Below, one piece after another: positions 7,601 to 16,097 of a stretch of DNA of 20,380 bases; position 1 is the first letter of the stretch, and each line of letters begins with the position of its first letter. A program made the position numbers and the translations under genes. The notes beneath the pieces are model-generated. The model was given only the letters and a program-made list of their open reading frames with translations, ran no database searches and was not told the origin of the DNA. The DNA comes from Alphaproteobacteria bacterium. Lineage in GTDB: Bacteria; Pseudomonadota; Alphaproteobacteria; Rs-D84; NBLK01. Where the stretch lies: contig JAFGXE010000006.1 in NCBI GenBank assembly GCA_016936785.1, positions 1 to 20,380 on the forward strand, written 5' to 3'.

Positions 7601-10600
7601 CCCAAACAACATACCCTTTCCCTTCAACCCAAAAAGTCATTTCTTTCGTGTAGCTACGCCCATGTCGATCACGGATTGTTGCTTCAGCACGATAAAGACC
7701 TGGATACTTTGGTGTAAAAATACACGTCCCATCTTCTTCTCCGCGTGGACGCACACGACAGGAGTCACTATTTTCCCACTCATTTGTGTATTCGCTCAGA
7801 TAAGCATTCCCAGCACTTTTTACACGTGCAATTCTTGTTTTTTGATGTAAAATCTTCACCCGCACATCTGTGTCAGACACAGGATTTCCGATCGGATCAA
7901 CAACAAGAACGCCCAAGGTAGCTTTTTTACCTGCGGATAAAACTTGGCTTTCTGTTTTTAGTCCAACAAAACGATCACGCCCTATGTAGCGAATAGCTTT
8001 AGAACTCGCACTCGATTTTCCGCGATCATCCTGGACACTACTTTCAATAAATAGCTCGCCAAAAAGAACTTCTTTATCTTTATTCTCAACTTCAAATTCT
8101 TCAGAAATTTCACCTTCACTATTTGTTTTTGATGTTTTCTGGAACACAATATCAGACTGATATTCCTGAGGTAATTCAAAATCGAATCCGCGTGCGCGTG
8201 GATGTGTGCTCGAAAAATCATTTGATGTTAGAACAGCACTTGTGCGCACATCCGCATTTGTGTAAGCACCCCCTGCATGTAAATTAACTCGTGTTTTGAT
8301 TTCAATCTCTTTATCTGGAAAAGCTTCTTCTCCATTTAAATCAGTGGTAATTTTAAAAGTACTTGCATTGAAATCACTTACAAGAACACGCAGAGGATGG
8401 AAATATTTATCTCCTTTAAGTGTATTGTCTTTTTCCCCAAACAAACGTTGGAAAAGATCCTTTAACATCGATTTTTTAACAGCATCTTTGTTATAATGGT
8501 AAACGAGTTCAAAATCATACCATCCAACTGAAGCATCTTTTGAAACGTCGAAGGAATTACTATAGGTTCCAAAATCCGATAAACTAATGTTGTTAAATTT
8601 CTTAACTTGCTTTCCTGTTGGATCAGTAATTTCAAGATCATATTGAGCCTGTGGGGGTGTAATAAATGTTTCGTTATCTTGTGCACGCACGAAAATCTTA
8701 AAATCAATTTTCTGACCTGCACGATAGACTCCTTGTGCTGTTAAACCCCAAGCTTTCATGTGTCCATGAAGAGAACGTGCAAATGATGAAACATTTTCAG
8801 TCACACGATAGGGATCAATTTCATAGTTGTAATTCAAAGGCATCCAGGAAATATCTTTTTCTGTTTCAATTTTAAGAACAGTTTCCCAGTTTTTTCCCCT
8901 TTCATAAGGCGCACTGTAAGCTTCTCCAAATGATCCAATGAGCTTAACTAATCCATTTTCATCTGTTTTTCCTGTATCAATCTTTTTACCTATCCCTGAG
9001 ATATTGTTGTAATCATCCATATACGCGCTCACTTTAGCGTTTGGAACCCCTTCTCCCGTGCGCATATCGGTGACCCAAATGGCAGAGCTAAAATGTCCAA
9101 TTTTGGCATGAATAGCAAAAGGCGTAATCAAATATGTAAATTTATTCTGATCATACTTTTCTCTTTCTGGAAGCCTTGGACTTGAATTCACAGACCCTTG
9201 GACAAGTGCAGATTTTCCTTTAAGTGCTTTTGAAAGCCCCATTGGAATCATCATCTTTCTATCTTTAATCTTTGTATTAAATTTTACCGAATGTGTCGTG
9301 GTATATGCTTCTTTTTCTGACTCAAAAACCTTATAATTTAGATCAATTTTATCAAGGTTTGTGACAAGAAGCGGAAAATCATTCTCAATGCCCTTCTCAA
9401 TAACAGCCTCGCGATATTTAAAATCAAAATCCGGGTGGAGATGATCTGTTTTAAATTTTACTTCAAATGGGGTTTCGAGAGAACGTCCAAAAATATCTTG
9501 AATTTCCCCTACCAGATAATCACTCGCGATAGAGACGCCATTAACATCTGTATACGAATGACGCCAAAACAAAAGACTTTTGAGTATATTTTTAAATCCT
9601 GCCCAACTCCAAAACGAGGGTTTTTTCCCTTGTTTCGACCGGATAGTATATTCTGTATTGGCAGAAAGATTTGGAAGGTAGATGAAATACTCATTTTTTT
9701 TGTTTGTTTGTACATGCGTTTCTTGTTGAAGATTCCAATTTTCATTCAAAAGTGACGGAGAAACATCCAGTTTATTTACCATCTGATGCGCTGGAACAGG
9801 ACTTGAGAAAATAAGTGCAACACTACTTTCTGCATCACAAACCTGATTTCCCTCTTCACTATTTTTAATATATATTTCTTCACCTTTTTTACTATAACAC
9901 TTAAGTCCAATAAATTCAAAATCGTCAAAAGTCTTAATCTGTAGGATCTCTTTTGATTCTATGCCCTCTAAATCGCCCCCTTCTTTTGACTTTAAACCAG
10001 GCTTGACCCCAAGCATAACACTCATATTTTTTGGTAAATCTTTGGTTGGTCGAACAAGCCAAGAGTTTTCAGCTTCTTTTTCAAAATCAACTTTTATTTC
10101 CTCGCCAATCGCTTTGAAAAACAAGCTCTCGTGAATGGATCTTTCGTCTACATCTTGCGAAAATCGCACGTGAATTTCAGGACGCGTTGGGGAGAGCCAT
10201 TTACCTGGATAAGAATATCCAACTTGTGGTCTTTTTGTTTCAAATTCAAAATGATACGACTTATTTAGACTGATATTTTCAAGAATTTTAAAAAGTTCTT
10301 TCGACACGTCTACATCATAATGCGTCGCAAGTTTTAATGCATCTTTTTCTTTTAAATTACATGTCAGTGTTGAGGTGTCCATCCATTGCCAGTCACATTT
10401 TATAGAGGGAGTGACTTTCACAGCAATATTTTCGGGAACTTTCTCTCCTAACTTCACAACTGATGTATTAAACTTAATGGACAGCTGACGCGCTGTCGTG
10501 ATCTCCTTTCCAGACGGAATAATCCCCACAACAGACACCTCTTTGGCCACTACCTGAAATGAAAAGAAGATTGAAATAAGTAATGAAAGAATTTTTTTTA

Positions 10601-10604
10601 ACAT
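4620..10604 (-). CDS. Bacterial α2-macroglobulin family protein (YfhM-like protease trap)
   Basis: A 1994-residue secreted protein. Relatives trap proteases: cleavage of a bait region exposes a reactive thioester that covalently captures the attacker, protecting the periplasm. A signal peptide (LKKILSLLISIFFSFQVVA) precedes KEV. There is no lipobox Cys, so unlike the E. coli homologue it is probably soluble in the periplasm. Macroglobulin-like β-domains fill the N-terminal half. TAPDNLTGWRV near residue 1290 opens the A2M family domain. The thioester is YPYTCWEQ, with Cys1484 and Gln1487, inside a helical domain of about 1470-1780. The C-terminal region keeps the usual RNYVVVDDPVPGGLEPVN and elements near MASEMYDSDIYG. 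Residues 1234-1277, just before the A2M domain, are a Lys/Glu/Ser-rich stretch and are the candidate bait region. The ATG has AGGAG eight bases upstream. pbpC follows directly. Confidence 0.95.
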   Translation of the reverse strand: MLKKILSLLISIFFSFQVVAKEVSVVGIIPSGKEITTARQLSIKFNTSVVKLGEKVPENIAVKVTPSIKCDWQWMDTSTLTCNLKEKDALKLATHYDVDVSKELFKILENISLNKSYHFEFETKRPQVGYSYPGKWLSPTRPEIHVRFSQDVDERSIHESLFFKAIGEEIKVDFEKEAENSWLVRPTKDLPKNMSVMLGVKPGLKSKEGGDLEGIESKEILQIKTFDDFEFIGLKCYSKKGEEIYIKNSEEGNQVCDAESSVALIFSSPVPAHQMVNKLDVSPSLLNENWNLQQETHVQTNKKNEYFIYLPNLSANTEYTIRSKQGKKPSFWSWAGFKNILKSLLFWRHSYTDVNGVSIASDYLVGEIQDIFGRSLETPFEVKFKTDHLHPDFDFKYREAVIEKGIENDFPLLVTNLDKIDLNYKVFESEKEAYTTTHSVKFNTKIKDRKMMIPMGLSKALKGKSALVQGSVNSSPRLPEREKYDQNKFTYLITPFAIHAKIGHFSSAIWVTDMRTGEGVPNAKVSAYMDDYNNISGIGKKIDTGKTDENGLVKLIGSFGEAYSAPYERGKNWETVLKIETEKDISWMPLNYNYEIDPYRVTENVSSFARSLHGHMKAWGLTAQGVYRAGQKIDFKIFVRAQDNETFITPPQAQYDLEITDPTGKQVKKFNNISLSDFGTYSNSFDVSKDASVGWYDFELVYHYNKDAVKKSMLKDLFQRLFGEKDNTLKGDKYFHPLRVLVSDFNASTFKITTDLNGEEAFPDKEIEIKTRVNLHAGGAYTNADVRTSAVLTSNDFSSTHPRARGFDFELPQEYQSDIVFQKTSKTNSEGEISEEFEVENKDKEVLFGELFIESSVQDDRGKSSASSKAIRYIGRDRFVGLKTESQVLSAGKKATLGVLVVDPIGNPVSDTDVRVKILHQKTRIARVKSAGNAYLSEYTNEWENSDSCRVRPRGEEDGTCIFTPKYPGLYRAEATIRDRHGRSYTKEMTFWVEGKGYVVWDAKDDNALTLVPVNKDVKVGEKAKFMVQNPFPDAKALITVERYGILDSWVQTLKGSSPVIEIPIKENYIPGVYLSVVVMSPRVDKPVDQGVDLGKPTFKMGYAKIEIQDNAKKIDFNITTNKKVYEPGEQITLTLEPKGQNLKNVDAIEAAVIVLDEGVLSLIMGGKSYFDVHKGFYSLEDLDVENYNLIMNLIGRQRFDTKGANSGGDGGTAVTMRNNMKEVALFATDVTFKAEAIPVSKVSQKVKEEKVEQEGLRSDSKESAHKKQHIVFKKGFKKQTLSFTAPDNLTGWRVLVIATDKHEKMGLSDTRFEVNKPLEIRPVMPNQVIEGDIFKAGFSVMNRTDKKQNVTVNLTITGPLAKKSKQTQKEVLSIKPFERKKIYLEAEVGAIKNQNDSEIEITARATAGELSDGLTHKVKVQKYKSMDVVASYGTTTEKNVTKALKFPQKIRADMGDVKVTVSPTVIGGITSAFEYMKTYPYTCWEQKLSKALMAAQYEKLKKYTDKDFAWAESKTLVKEILKQAKDFQAPNGGMAFFKARNDYVSPYLSVYTDIGFNALRNMGYVIPKDINDNLENYLKTALRSNVFPDYVDKKLSMDLRALILFALAQRGQVNADDVERLSDQIDTMSVFTLSHYLMAGIQTNIGQDLQERIVDKMLSHTISSAGKTSFNEADDNFGKRFLSTPLRSNCAALSALVKAKQSDLRSEMIQDLPFKIVRFITQSRSRKGHFENTQENIFCLNALLDFARVYEEDDPDMEIKVSLDSTLLGTTAFESFTDDPKVFTHDINESDPGKESNIQITKDGEGRLYYQTRLTTASSDHTQKPTNAGFDVRKEYSVERNGEWVLLADDSTVNRGELVRADLYVSIPTARNYVVVDDPVPGGLEPVNRDLANTSVLDAKEAQGIYAGGSFYFKYDDWISYDYSRWSFYHKELRNDSVRFYADYLPTGNYHLTYVAQAIAEGKFVKMPTMASEMYDSDIYGKGQTNTLTVEEK

Positions 10605-10632
10605 AAAGAAATCTCCTATTTAGATCCTTAAA

Positions 10633-10662
10633 GATTTAGCAAATGAGTCTTAAACAAGTCAA
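10633..10662 (-). promoter_or_regulatory. Possible promoter of the α2-macroglobulin–pbpC pair
   Basis: On the minus strand, TTGACT (10662-10657) is followed after 17-18 bases by CTAAAT/TAAATC (10639-10633). It lies in the 96-base gap between the tetR-type gene and the macroglobulin gene. The -35 box is good and the -10 box is mediocre, so the pair may also be read through from the efflux operon. I saw no terminator in the gap. Confidence 0.4.
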
Positions 10663-10700
10663 ACCTAATCTTTGATTTTGACTTAAAAAACAAAAATCTT

Positions 10701-11288
10701 CTATTTTTTGAGAATCAACTTTATAAATTGAGAAATTCTTTCTTTTTCAGAAATGCCAACCAATTTTTCAAACCCTTTCCAATTTTTTTCTGTGAGTTTA
10801 AGCTTCTTGAAAAGAGCCATTAGAAAAACATGCTCAAAAAGAACAAATGTGAGCCAATACCGCTGAGATTTATTCACTTTCTCACCAACTTCTTCTGTAA
10901 TTTTATCAAAGATAATTTCACCGCCGGGAGGTAAAAGTGGAAAGATTTCTGATTTCTCCTGAGGAATTTGAACCCCCTGTGTCAGTAAAATTCGGAATGT
11001 ATTTAAAAGGTCAACATGATTCTCTAAAAACTTCATATACAACGCATACGTAAATGATTCTAACGACTTCTCTCCTGAAATAGATTTAAAAAGGTCTTCA
11101 AATTTTTCATGAGTCCCTCTCATTACTTCAAAAAGAAGATTTTCTTTATTCCCAAAGTGATAATTTATTGAAGCTATATTTACTTTGGCTTTATTGGCGA
11201 TATTTCGTATGGATGTTCCATTAAATCCTTTCTCGGCAAAGAGCTTCGTTGCAACCTCGCAAATAATTACAGATGTACTTTTAGCCAT
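10701..11288 (-). CDS. TetR/AcrR-family transcriptional regulator
   Basis: A 195-residue protein with a TetR N-terminal DNA-binding domain. Residues 8-54 show the standard helix-turn-helix: ATKLFAEKGFNGTSIRNIA, then KVNIASINYHFGNKENLL. The helical C-terminal ligand and dimer domain is not recognisable to a subfamily. It starts inside the end of the RND pump gene with a 22-base overlap, with AAGGG upstream of the ATG as ribosome site, so it is the third gene of the efflux operon and probably its autoregulated repressor. The perfect palindrome over the operon promoter at 15939-15967 is its likeliest operator. The inducing ligand is unknown. Confidence 0.92.
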   Translation of the reverse strand: MAKSTSVIICEVATKLFAEKGFNGTSIRNIANKAKVNIASINYHFGNKENLLFEVMRGTHEKFEDLFKSISGEKSLESFTYALYMKFLENHVDLLNTFRILLTQGVQIPQEKSEIFPLLPPGGEIIFDKITEEVGEKVNKSQRYWLTFVLFEHVFLMALFKKLKLTEKNWKGFEKLVGISEKERISQFIKLILKK

Positions 11289-14200
11289 TTTTGAGCCCTT
11301 TCAAACTTTTTTATTGCCCATATATTTAAGTCTTCCAATAGAGCATACCCACATGGAATCCAAAGAAGCGTTAGAACTGTTCCAAACAAAAGTCCCCAAA
11401 CAAGCGCCATTGTGAGGGGTGAAATCAGAGCATCATATCCCCCAATACCATAAGCTGTTGGGAAAAGTCCTGCAATCGTTGTAAAAGCTGTAATAATAAC
11501 AGAACGCAATCTCATTGTTGACGCATAAGGTAAGAGTTTCTTCTTTTTGACTATTCCTTCCTCTTCAAATGTCATGATTGTGCTTGTCAAAACAATTGCT
11601 GAATTAACAATAATCCCACTTAGTCCGACAATACCAATCATCGCCATAAATGAAAGTGGAATACCTTGAATGAAAAACCCGATTGAAATTCCAACTAATC
11701 CAAGTGGAATTGTCGTGAGAATCAAGAGTGGCTTGAGATAACTTCTAAATAGGAAAACAAGAAGTGCAAAGATTAAAATAATTGAAATCTTAAAAGCACT
11801 TGCAAGGCTTTCCATTGACTCTTTACTACTTTCCGCAACGCCCTTAAAACTGAGAGAAACCTCTGGATATTGCTTTTGATATTTTTCAAAAAGATTTTCA
11901 ATCAATCCTGTCGCTTTTTGTGATGTCATCTTTTTATCATCCACTTGACCAATCAGACTTTTCGTGCGTTTATAATCATAACGTTTGATATACGGCTTTG
12001 AGTTTGCATTTTTAAACACGGCAACATTTTCAAGTGGGACAAGATATCCTGTGTTGTTACGAATTTTGATTCCCTTTAGGTCTTCAATATCTTCACGTTG
12101 AGATTCTTGGAATCGCACAAGTATGTCGATCTTTTCATTATGAATTGTTGTATCAGAAATAATCGTTCCCGCAATTGCTGTGCGAATAGCTTGGCTAACT
12201 TTATCAACGGTTAATCCAAGGCGATCAAGTTTTTCATAACTCAATTCAATAAAGATTTCAGACTCCGAATAGGTATCATCTATCACCAAATTAGAAATCC
12301 CCGCCTCTTTTGAAAGGTCTTGTTTTATACTTTCAATCATTTTGTTGAGTTGATCAAAGTTATTTGAACGGAATTTAACATCAATTGGAGACCCCACAGG
12401 CGGCCCTTTTTGAATCGTTTTAAAGGAGAACTTATTTATTCCTTTTACTTCTAGACTCTCTAGCTTTTCTAAAACATCTTGATCCTTCATTTCATTCTTT
12501 GCAATCTCATCAACATAAATATAAATTGAACCACAGTTTGCTCCTTCACGGTATTCAGGATCCGTTGAACGATCATCTGTTCGACCTGTTTTAAGAACAA
12601 TATCTTCGACACGATCTCCCATCATTTTTTTAATCTTATGCGAAAGCTCAAGACCAAGGAGATGTGTTTGTTCTAAACGACTTCCTTCCTCTGCTGTAAA
12701 TTGGCCAACGTAAACCTCAATTTGTTCTGAAGGAAAAAGAATAAACTTATTTACCACAAAAAGAAGAAAAAAGGAGAAGAAAATTAACCCGAAAAATCCT
12801 CCTAAAGCTTTTTTACGACGTTGAATGAGCCAAAGTGTCAATCTCTCAAATTTCTTTTCATATTTAACAAACCAATCAACTTTTTTTTGTCCTTTTTGCT
12901 TCAAATCTTTTTCTTCTGGAACCCCAGCAAGACGCATTGGCAGAAAGAAAAAACACTCAATCAACCTTAGTATCAGTGCGAGAGAAATAGTAATTGGAAT
13001 CCATTGAATAAATCGCCCCATGATTCCTTTTGTCACAAGCATTGGCATAAATGCTGCGATTGTGGTTAAAGCTGTTGCTGTGACGGGCAACCAAAGTTTT
13101 TTAACTGAAAGAACAGCCGATTCGACTGGACTTTTCCCCTCTTCTCGTAGGCGCACAAAATTCTCAGCAATCACCACATTATCATCCAACAACATTCCAA
13201 GAGAAATAACCAAAGCGAGAATTGTCATTGTGTGAAGATTAACACCTAAAAAATATATTATTCCAAGTGTTGACAATATTGCAAGAGGTAAAGAAATCGC
13301 TGTTGCAATAGATGTTCGCCAAGGAAGAAAGAGGAAAAGCGTCAACAAGATAATAATCAGTCCAGATATTGCATTATTCACTAAAACACCGAGCCGATGA
13401 CCGATTTCAACTGATTCGTCGTAATACGTTTCAAATAAAAACTCCGGATGTTTTGTTTGAAATCCCTCTAGTTTTAATTTCAAATCTTTAACTAATTGTG
13501 TCGTATCAACATTGCCTTTTTTTGTCACAGACAGAATAACGGCATCTTTTCCATTATATCCTGTCAAAAGAGTTTTTTCTTTTCGTGCGTCTTTTACACG
13601 CGCAATATCTTTTACTTTAAGGGCACTTCCAGAAAAAGTTGAACGCGCAAGTATTTCTTCAATATCTTCTATTTTTTCAACAGTCGCCTCGATCCGCGTG
13701 ACTTTTTGCTCGCTTTTTCCTTTAAGCAGTCCTGTTGGGACATTCAGATTTCTTTTGGCAATTTTTTCTAAAACTTCATCAATACCAACGTAATTTCTTT
13801 CTAATTTTTCGCCATCCAATATCACTTGAAATTCACGTTCACTAAACCCTTCAAGCGCTACATTTTTAACATCTTTATTCTCTTCAAAAAGATCTTTGAG
13901 ATTATCCGCAACTTCTTCAAGGTCGAAACTTTCTTCCCCTCCAGACACAGCAAGATATAGCACCGGAATTTCTTCAGATTTAACTTCTAAAAACAGAGGA
14001 TCATTGTCTAAATCTGTTGGTAGATTTGGGACACGATCCACAGAACGCTGTAAATCTCCCATCGTTTGAGGAATATCAATTCCACGCGCATCCATATCCA
14101 ATCTTACAATAATACGACTTAGTCCTGGTTGACTGACAGAAGAGACGTCTTTAATAAAACGCACCGATCTAATTTCATCTTCAATTGGTTTTGTAATTTT

Positions 14201-14386
14201 AGCTTCAATTGTTTCTGCAGAAGCGCCGCGATAAGATGTTGTAATCACGGCCGTTGCAAAATCAACTGGGGGAAACATCTCAGTCTTCATATTTTTAATT
14301 CCGACAAAACCTATAAAAAGCATTGAAAACATCAAGACGATTGTTAGTTTTTGGTTTTTAATAAAAAATTCAACGAGATTTGTCAC
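11267..14386 (-). CDS. RND-family efflux transporter (AcrB/MexB-like inner-membrane pump)
   Basis: A 1039-residue proton-driven exporter with the full AcrB-type length and layout: TM1 at about 13-30, a large periplasmic loop, a TM2-6 cluster at about 335-490, TM7 near 530, a second periplasmic loop, and a TM8-12 cluster at about 870-1025. The proton-relay signature is present as GMLLDDNVVIAEN with Asp401-Asp402 in TM4. Such pumps export drugs, detergents or lipids through a TolC-type channel with the help of a periplasmic adaptor. The start is a GTG at 14386, four bases after the stop of the outer-membrane gene, with GGAG at suitable distance. Its 3' end overlaps the TetR gene. No adaptor (HlyD/AcrA family) is encoded in the window, so the substrate and the full complex cannot be assigned. 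Confidence 0.93.
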   Translation of the reverse strand: MTNLVEFFIKNQKLTIVLMFSMLFIGFVGIKNMKTEMFPPVDFATAVITTSYRGASAETIEAKITKPIEDEIRSVRFIKDVSSVSQPGLSRIIVRLDMDARGIDIPQTMGDLQRSVDRVPNLPTDLDNDPLFLEVKSEEIPVLYLAVSGGEESFDLEEVADNLKDLFEENKDVKNVALEGFSEREFQVILDGEKLERNYVGIDEVLEKIAKRNLNVPTGLLKGKSEQKVTRIEATVEKIEDIEEILARSTFSGSALKVKDIARVKDARKEKTLLTGYNGKDAVILSVTKKGNVDTTQLVKDLKLKLEGFQTKHPEFLFETYYDESVEIGHRLGVLVNNAISGLIIILLTLFLFLPWRTSIATAISLPLAILSTLGIIYFLGVNLHTMTILALVISLGMLLDDNVVIAENFVRLREEGKSPVESAVLSVKKLWLPVTATALTTIAAFMPMLVTKGIMGRFIQWIPITISLALILRLIECFFFLPMRLAGVPEEKDLKQKGQKKVDWFVKYEKKFERLTLWLIQRRKKALGGFFGLIFFSFFLLFVVNKFILFPSEQIEVYVGQFTAEEGSRLEQTHLLGLELSHKIKKMMGDRVEDIVLKTGRTDDRSTDPEYREGANCGSIYIYVDEIAKNEMKDQDVLEKLESLEVKGINKFSFKTIQKGPPVGSPIDVKFRSNNFDQLNKMIESIKQDLSKEAGISNLVIDDTYSESEIFIELSYEKLDRLGLTVDKVSQAIRTAIAGTIISDTTIHNEKIDILVRFQESQREDIEDLKGIKIRNNTGYLVPLENVAVFKNANSKPYIKRYDYKRTKSLIGQVDDKKMTSQKATGLIENLFEKYQKQYPEVSLSFKGVAESSKESMESLASAFKISIILIFALLVFLFRSYLKPLLILTTIPLGLVGISIGFFIQGIPLSFMAMIGIVGLSGIIVNSAIVLTSTIMTFEEEGIVKKKKLLPYASTMRLRSVIITAFTTIAGLFPTAYGIGGYDALISPLTMALVWGLLFGTVLTLLWIPCGYALLEDLNIWAIKKFERAQKWLKVHL

Positions 14387-14390
14387 TTTT

Positions 14391-15926
14391 TTACTTCTCC
14401 ATTTCTGTAAAGATACTGAGGTAATCTAAGACGCGTTGGATAACCATCAATTTAATATCCACTTCAGACATTGCGCTTTGCAAATAAAGGTTTTGATCCT
14501 CCACTAAATCGCGGAGTTGCACACGTGCTTGACCATACTTTTGCCGTGTTGAATTCACTGTCTTTTCAAGGTTTTTTGTTTTTTCAGACTGTTTTTTAAT
14601 AAACTCTTCAAGAAGGAGAAACATTTTCTTTGTTTGGAAATGATAAGCATTTAACTTGGCTTCAATATCTTCTTTTCGCGCATCATAATCAAGACTTGAA
14701 ATTCTTTTTTTCAAACGTTCGCTTTTTCTTTTCTCAGAAGTTAAAGGCACACTAACTTTCACGCCAAAAGAATAGCTTTCCTCTGCATTATCCTGCATTT
14801 CAGAAACAGCTGTTGAAAAGTCCGAACCATCCGTTAGGTGCTTATATTCTGTATAAAAAGAAACATCAACATCCGAGTGTGCTGAATCTGAATCCAATTT
14901 TTCTTCTCTTGCCTTTTCTAAGGCTAAAACAATTTCATCATAGAAAGTTGCATCTAAAGGCGTTTCTTTGATTTTTGTAATTTTTGAAATTAAACCGAGA
15001 ACTTGAGCTTGTTTGCTTTCTAAATCATAATCTCCTAAAACAATTTCTTTGTCCGATAAAAATGGAATGAGTGATTTAAATTCTTCCCGTATACTTTCTC
15101 GTTGGTATTCAATCTCAAGTTTTTGCGCATAGTGTGTTGCAAGAGATGCTTCTTGACGCGCGAGATCGCCTGCATCCGCAACACCATTTGAATAGCGACC
15201 TTTTACTTCTCGTGTTTGCTTCTCAACAGACTCAATCAGAATGTCGAGAAGCTTTAGTTGTTCTTCAACACCCACTAAGTTCCAATAAAGCTTTTCCATT
15301 GAAATTGAAAATGTTTTGCGTGCTATTTTCTCTTCTTTTTCTGCAATTTCAGATTCTAACTCTGCATTATTAAGTTCGGATAAGCTTTGTTGACCAAAAA
15401 GATTTTTAAACAAGTCCATTTCAAAACGAAAAGCTACCGCATTGCGTCCATGTACGCCAAAAGTTGAAATCTTTTTCTCTTCCCATTCGTTATAAATTCC
15501 GACTTTCATTCCCGTCGAAAAGGCTTTAGAAAAACCAAATGATGATGATTTTATCGGTGAAACAACAGGTGCATAGATAAATATTGGGTTTTCATTTGTA
15601 TTGTAATATTCAGATTGCCCTTCAAACATTAGTGCATATTTTTCTTCTAATGTTTCAGAGGCTAAAGACGCTTTGAGTGCAACACTTTCAATACGTTTAA
15701 GAGATGGGGGCGATTGTTTTGAGATCAAATCCTTAAGCGTTTCTTCTGTTAGAAAGAATTTCTCTCGGCTTTCCTCCTCTGTAATAACTTCTTCTTTTTT
15801 CTCACTTGTTATCGGCTCCTCCTGTTTATTTTCTTGCGAAACTTCAACTCCCTTGCGGGTTTCATCTTGAGGATGAGAGCCACAACCGAAAAGCAAAAAC
15901 AAAGGAAAAATAAAATATATTTTCAA
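14391..15926 (-). CDS. TolC-like outer-membrane efflux lipoprotein
   Basis: A 511-residue first gene of the efflux operon. The signal peptide ends in LFLLFGC, so Cys15 is the probable lipidation site, although Phe at -2 is unusual. An acidic, low-complexity linker follows at about residues 16-50 (many Glu, Lys, Gln). The rest has the long amphipathic helices and paired β-segments of the outer-membrane efflux family: EEKIARKTFSISMEKLYWNL and the region near 250 (NGVADAGDLARQEASLA), repeated in the second half near 465 (YGQARVQLRDLVEDQNLYL). These two similar halves are typical of TolC-type channels. It would form the exit duct for the RND pump encoded four bases downstream. The start is TTG at 15926 with AAGAG about seven bases upstream; no ATG fits. 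Confidence 0.87.
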   Translation of the reverse strand: MKIYFIFPLFLLFGCGSHPQDETRKGVEVSQENKQEEPITSEKKEEVITEEESREKFFLTEETLKDLISKQSPPSLKRIESVALKASLASETLEEKYALMFEGQSEYYNTNENPIFIYAPVVSPIKSSSFGFSKAFSTGMKVGIYNEWEEKKISTFGVHGRNAVAFRFEMDLFKNLFGQQSLSELNNAELESEIAEKEEKIARKTFSISMEKLYWNLVGVEEQLKLLDILIESVEKQTREVKGRYSNGVADAGDLARQEASLATHYAQKLEIEYQRESIREEFKSLIPFLSDKEIVLGDYDLESKQAQVLGLISKITKIKETPLDATFYDEIVLALEKAREEKLDSDSAHSDVDVSFYTEYKHLTDGSDFSTAVSEMQDNAEESYSFGVKVSVPLTSEKRKSERLKKRISSLDYDARKEDIEAKLNAYHFQTKKMFLLLEEFIKKQSEKTKNLEKTVNSTRQKYGQARVQLRDLVEDQNLYLQSAMSEVDIKLMVIQRVLDYLSIFTEMEK

Positions 15927-15938
15927 AATCAGACTCTT

Positions 15939-15967
15939 TTTAAATTAAACGTTTGTTTTAATTTAAA
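15939..15967. promoter_or_regulatory. Perfect inverted repeat, candidate TetR operator of the efflux operon
   Basis: TTTAAATTAAA (15939-15949) and TTTAATTTAAA (15957-15967) are exact reverse complements separated by CGTTTGT. The right arm contains the predicted -10 box of the efflux operon and the element ends 13 bases before its start codon, the classical place for a repressor site. Size and symmetry suit a TetR dimer. Because the arms are AT-only, chance is less excluded than for a mixed sequence. Confidence 0.6.
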
Positions 15968-15988
15968 CCAAAAAGATTTTAAATTCAA
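15960..15988 (-). promoter_or_regulatory. Predicted sigma-70 promoter of the OMF–RND–TetR operon
   Basis: On the minus strand, TTGAAT (15988-15983) and TAAATT (15965-15960) are 17 bases apart. The start of transcription would fall near 15953, inside the palindrome described at 15939-15967, leaving a leader of roughly 27 bases. Confidence 0.6.
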
Positions 15989-16035
15989 GCCTTTTTTATA
16001 CTTCTTTTCTTTGGAACAATCACCAACATGTTTTC

Positions 16036-16064
16036 TTGTAAAATAAGTCTTTTTCTTGTATAGT
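16036..16064 (+). promoter_or_regulatory. Predicted sigma-70 promoter of the TraB/Tiki-like gene
   Basis: TTGTAA (16036-16041) and TATAGT (16059-16064) are 17 bases apart. The transcript would begin near 16071, about 27 bases before the GTG start at 16098, with AAAGGAG in between. Confidence 0.6.
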
Positions 16065-16097
16065 TCTTTTATGTTTGTTTATGAAAGGAGAAATGTT

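Noticed and set aside
7449..7850. Open frame of 133 codons on the plus strand inside the α2-macroglobulin gene
   Set aside because: It is antisense to continuous, conserved macroglobulin sequence; no start signal or known motif.
10605..10700. Search for a terminator between the TetR gene and the macroglobulin gene
   Set aside because: No GC-containing hairpin with a T tract was found on the minus strand, so an operon boundary here is not supported by a terminator.
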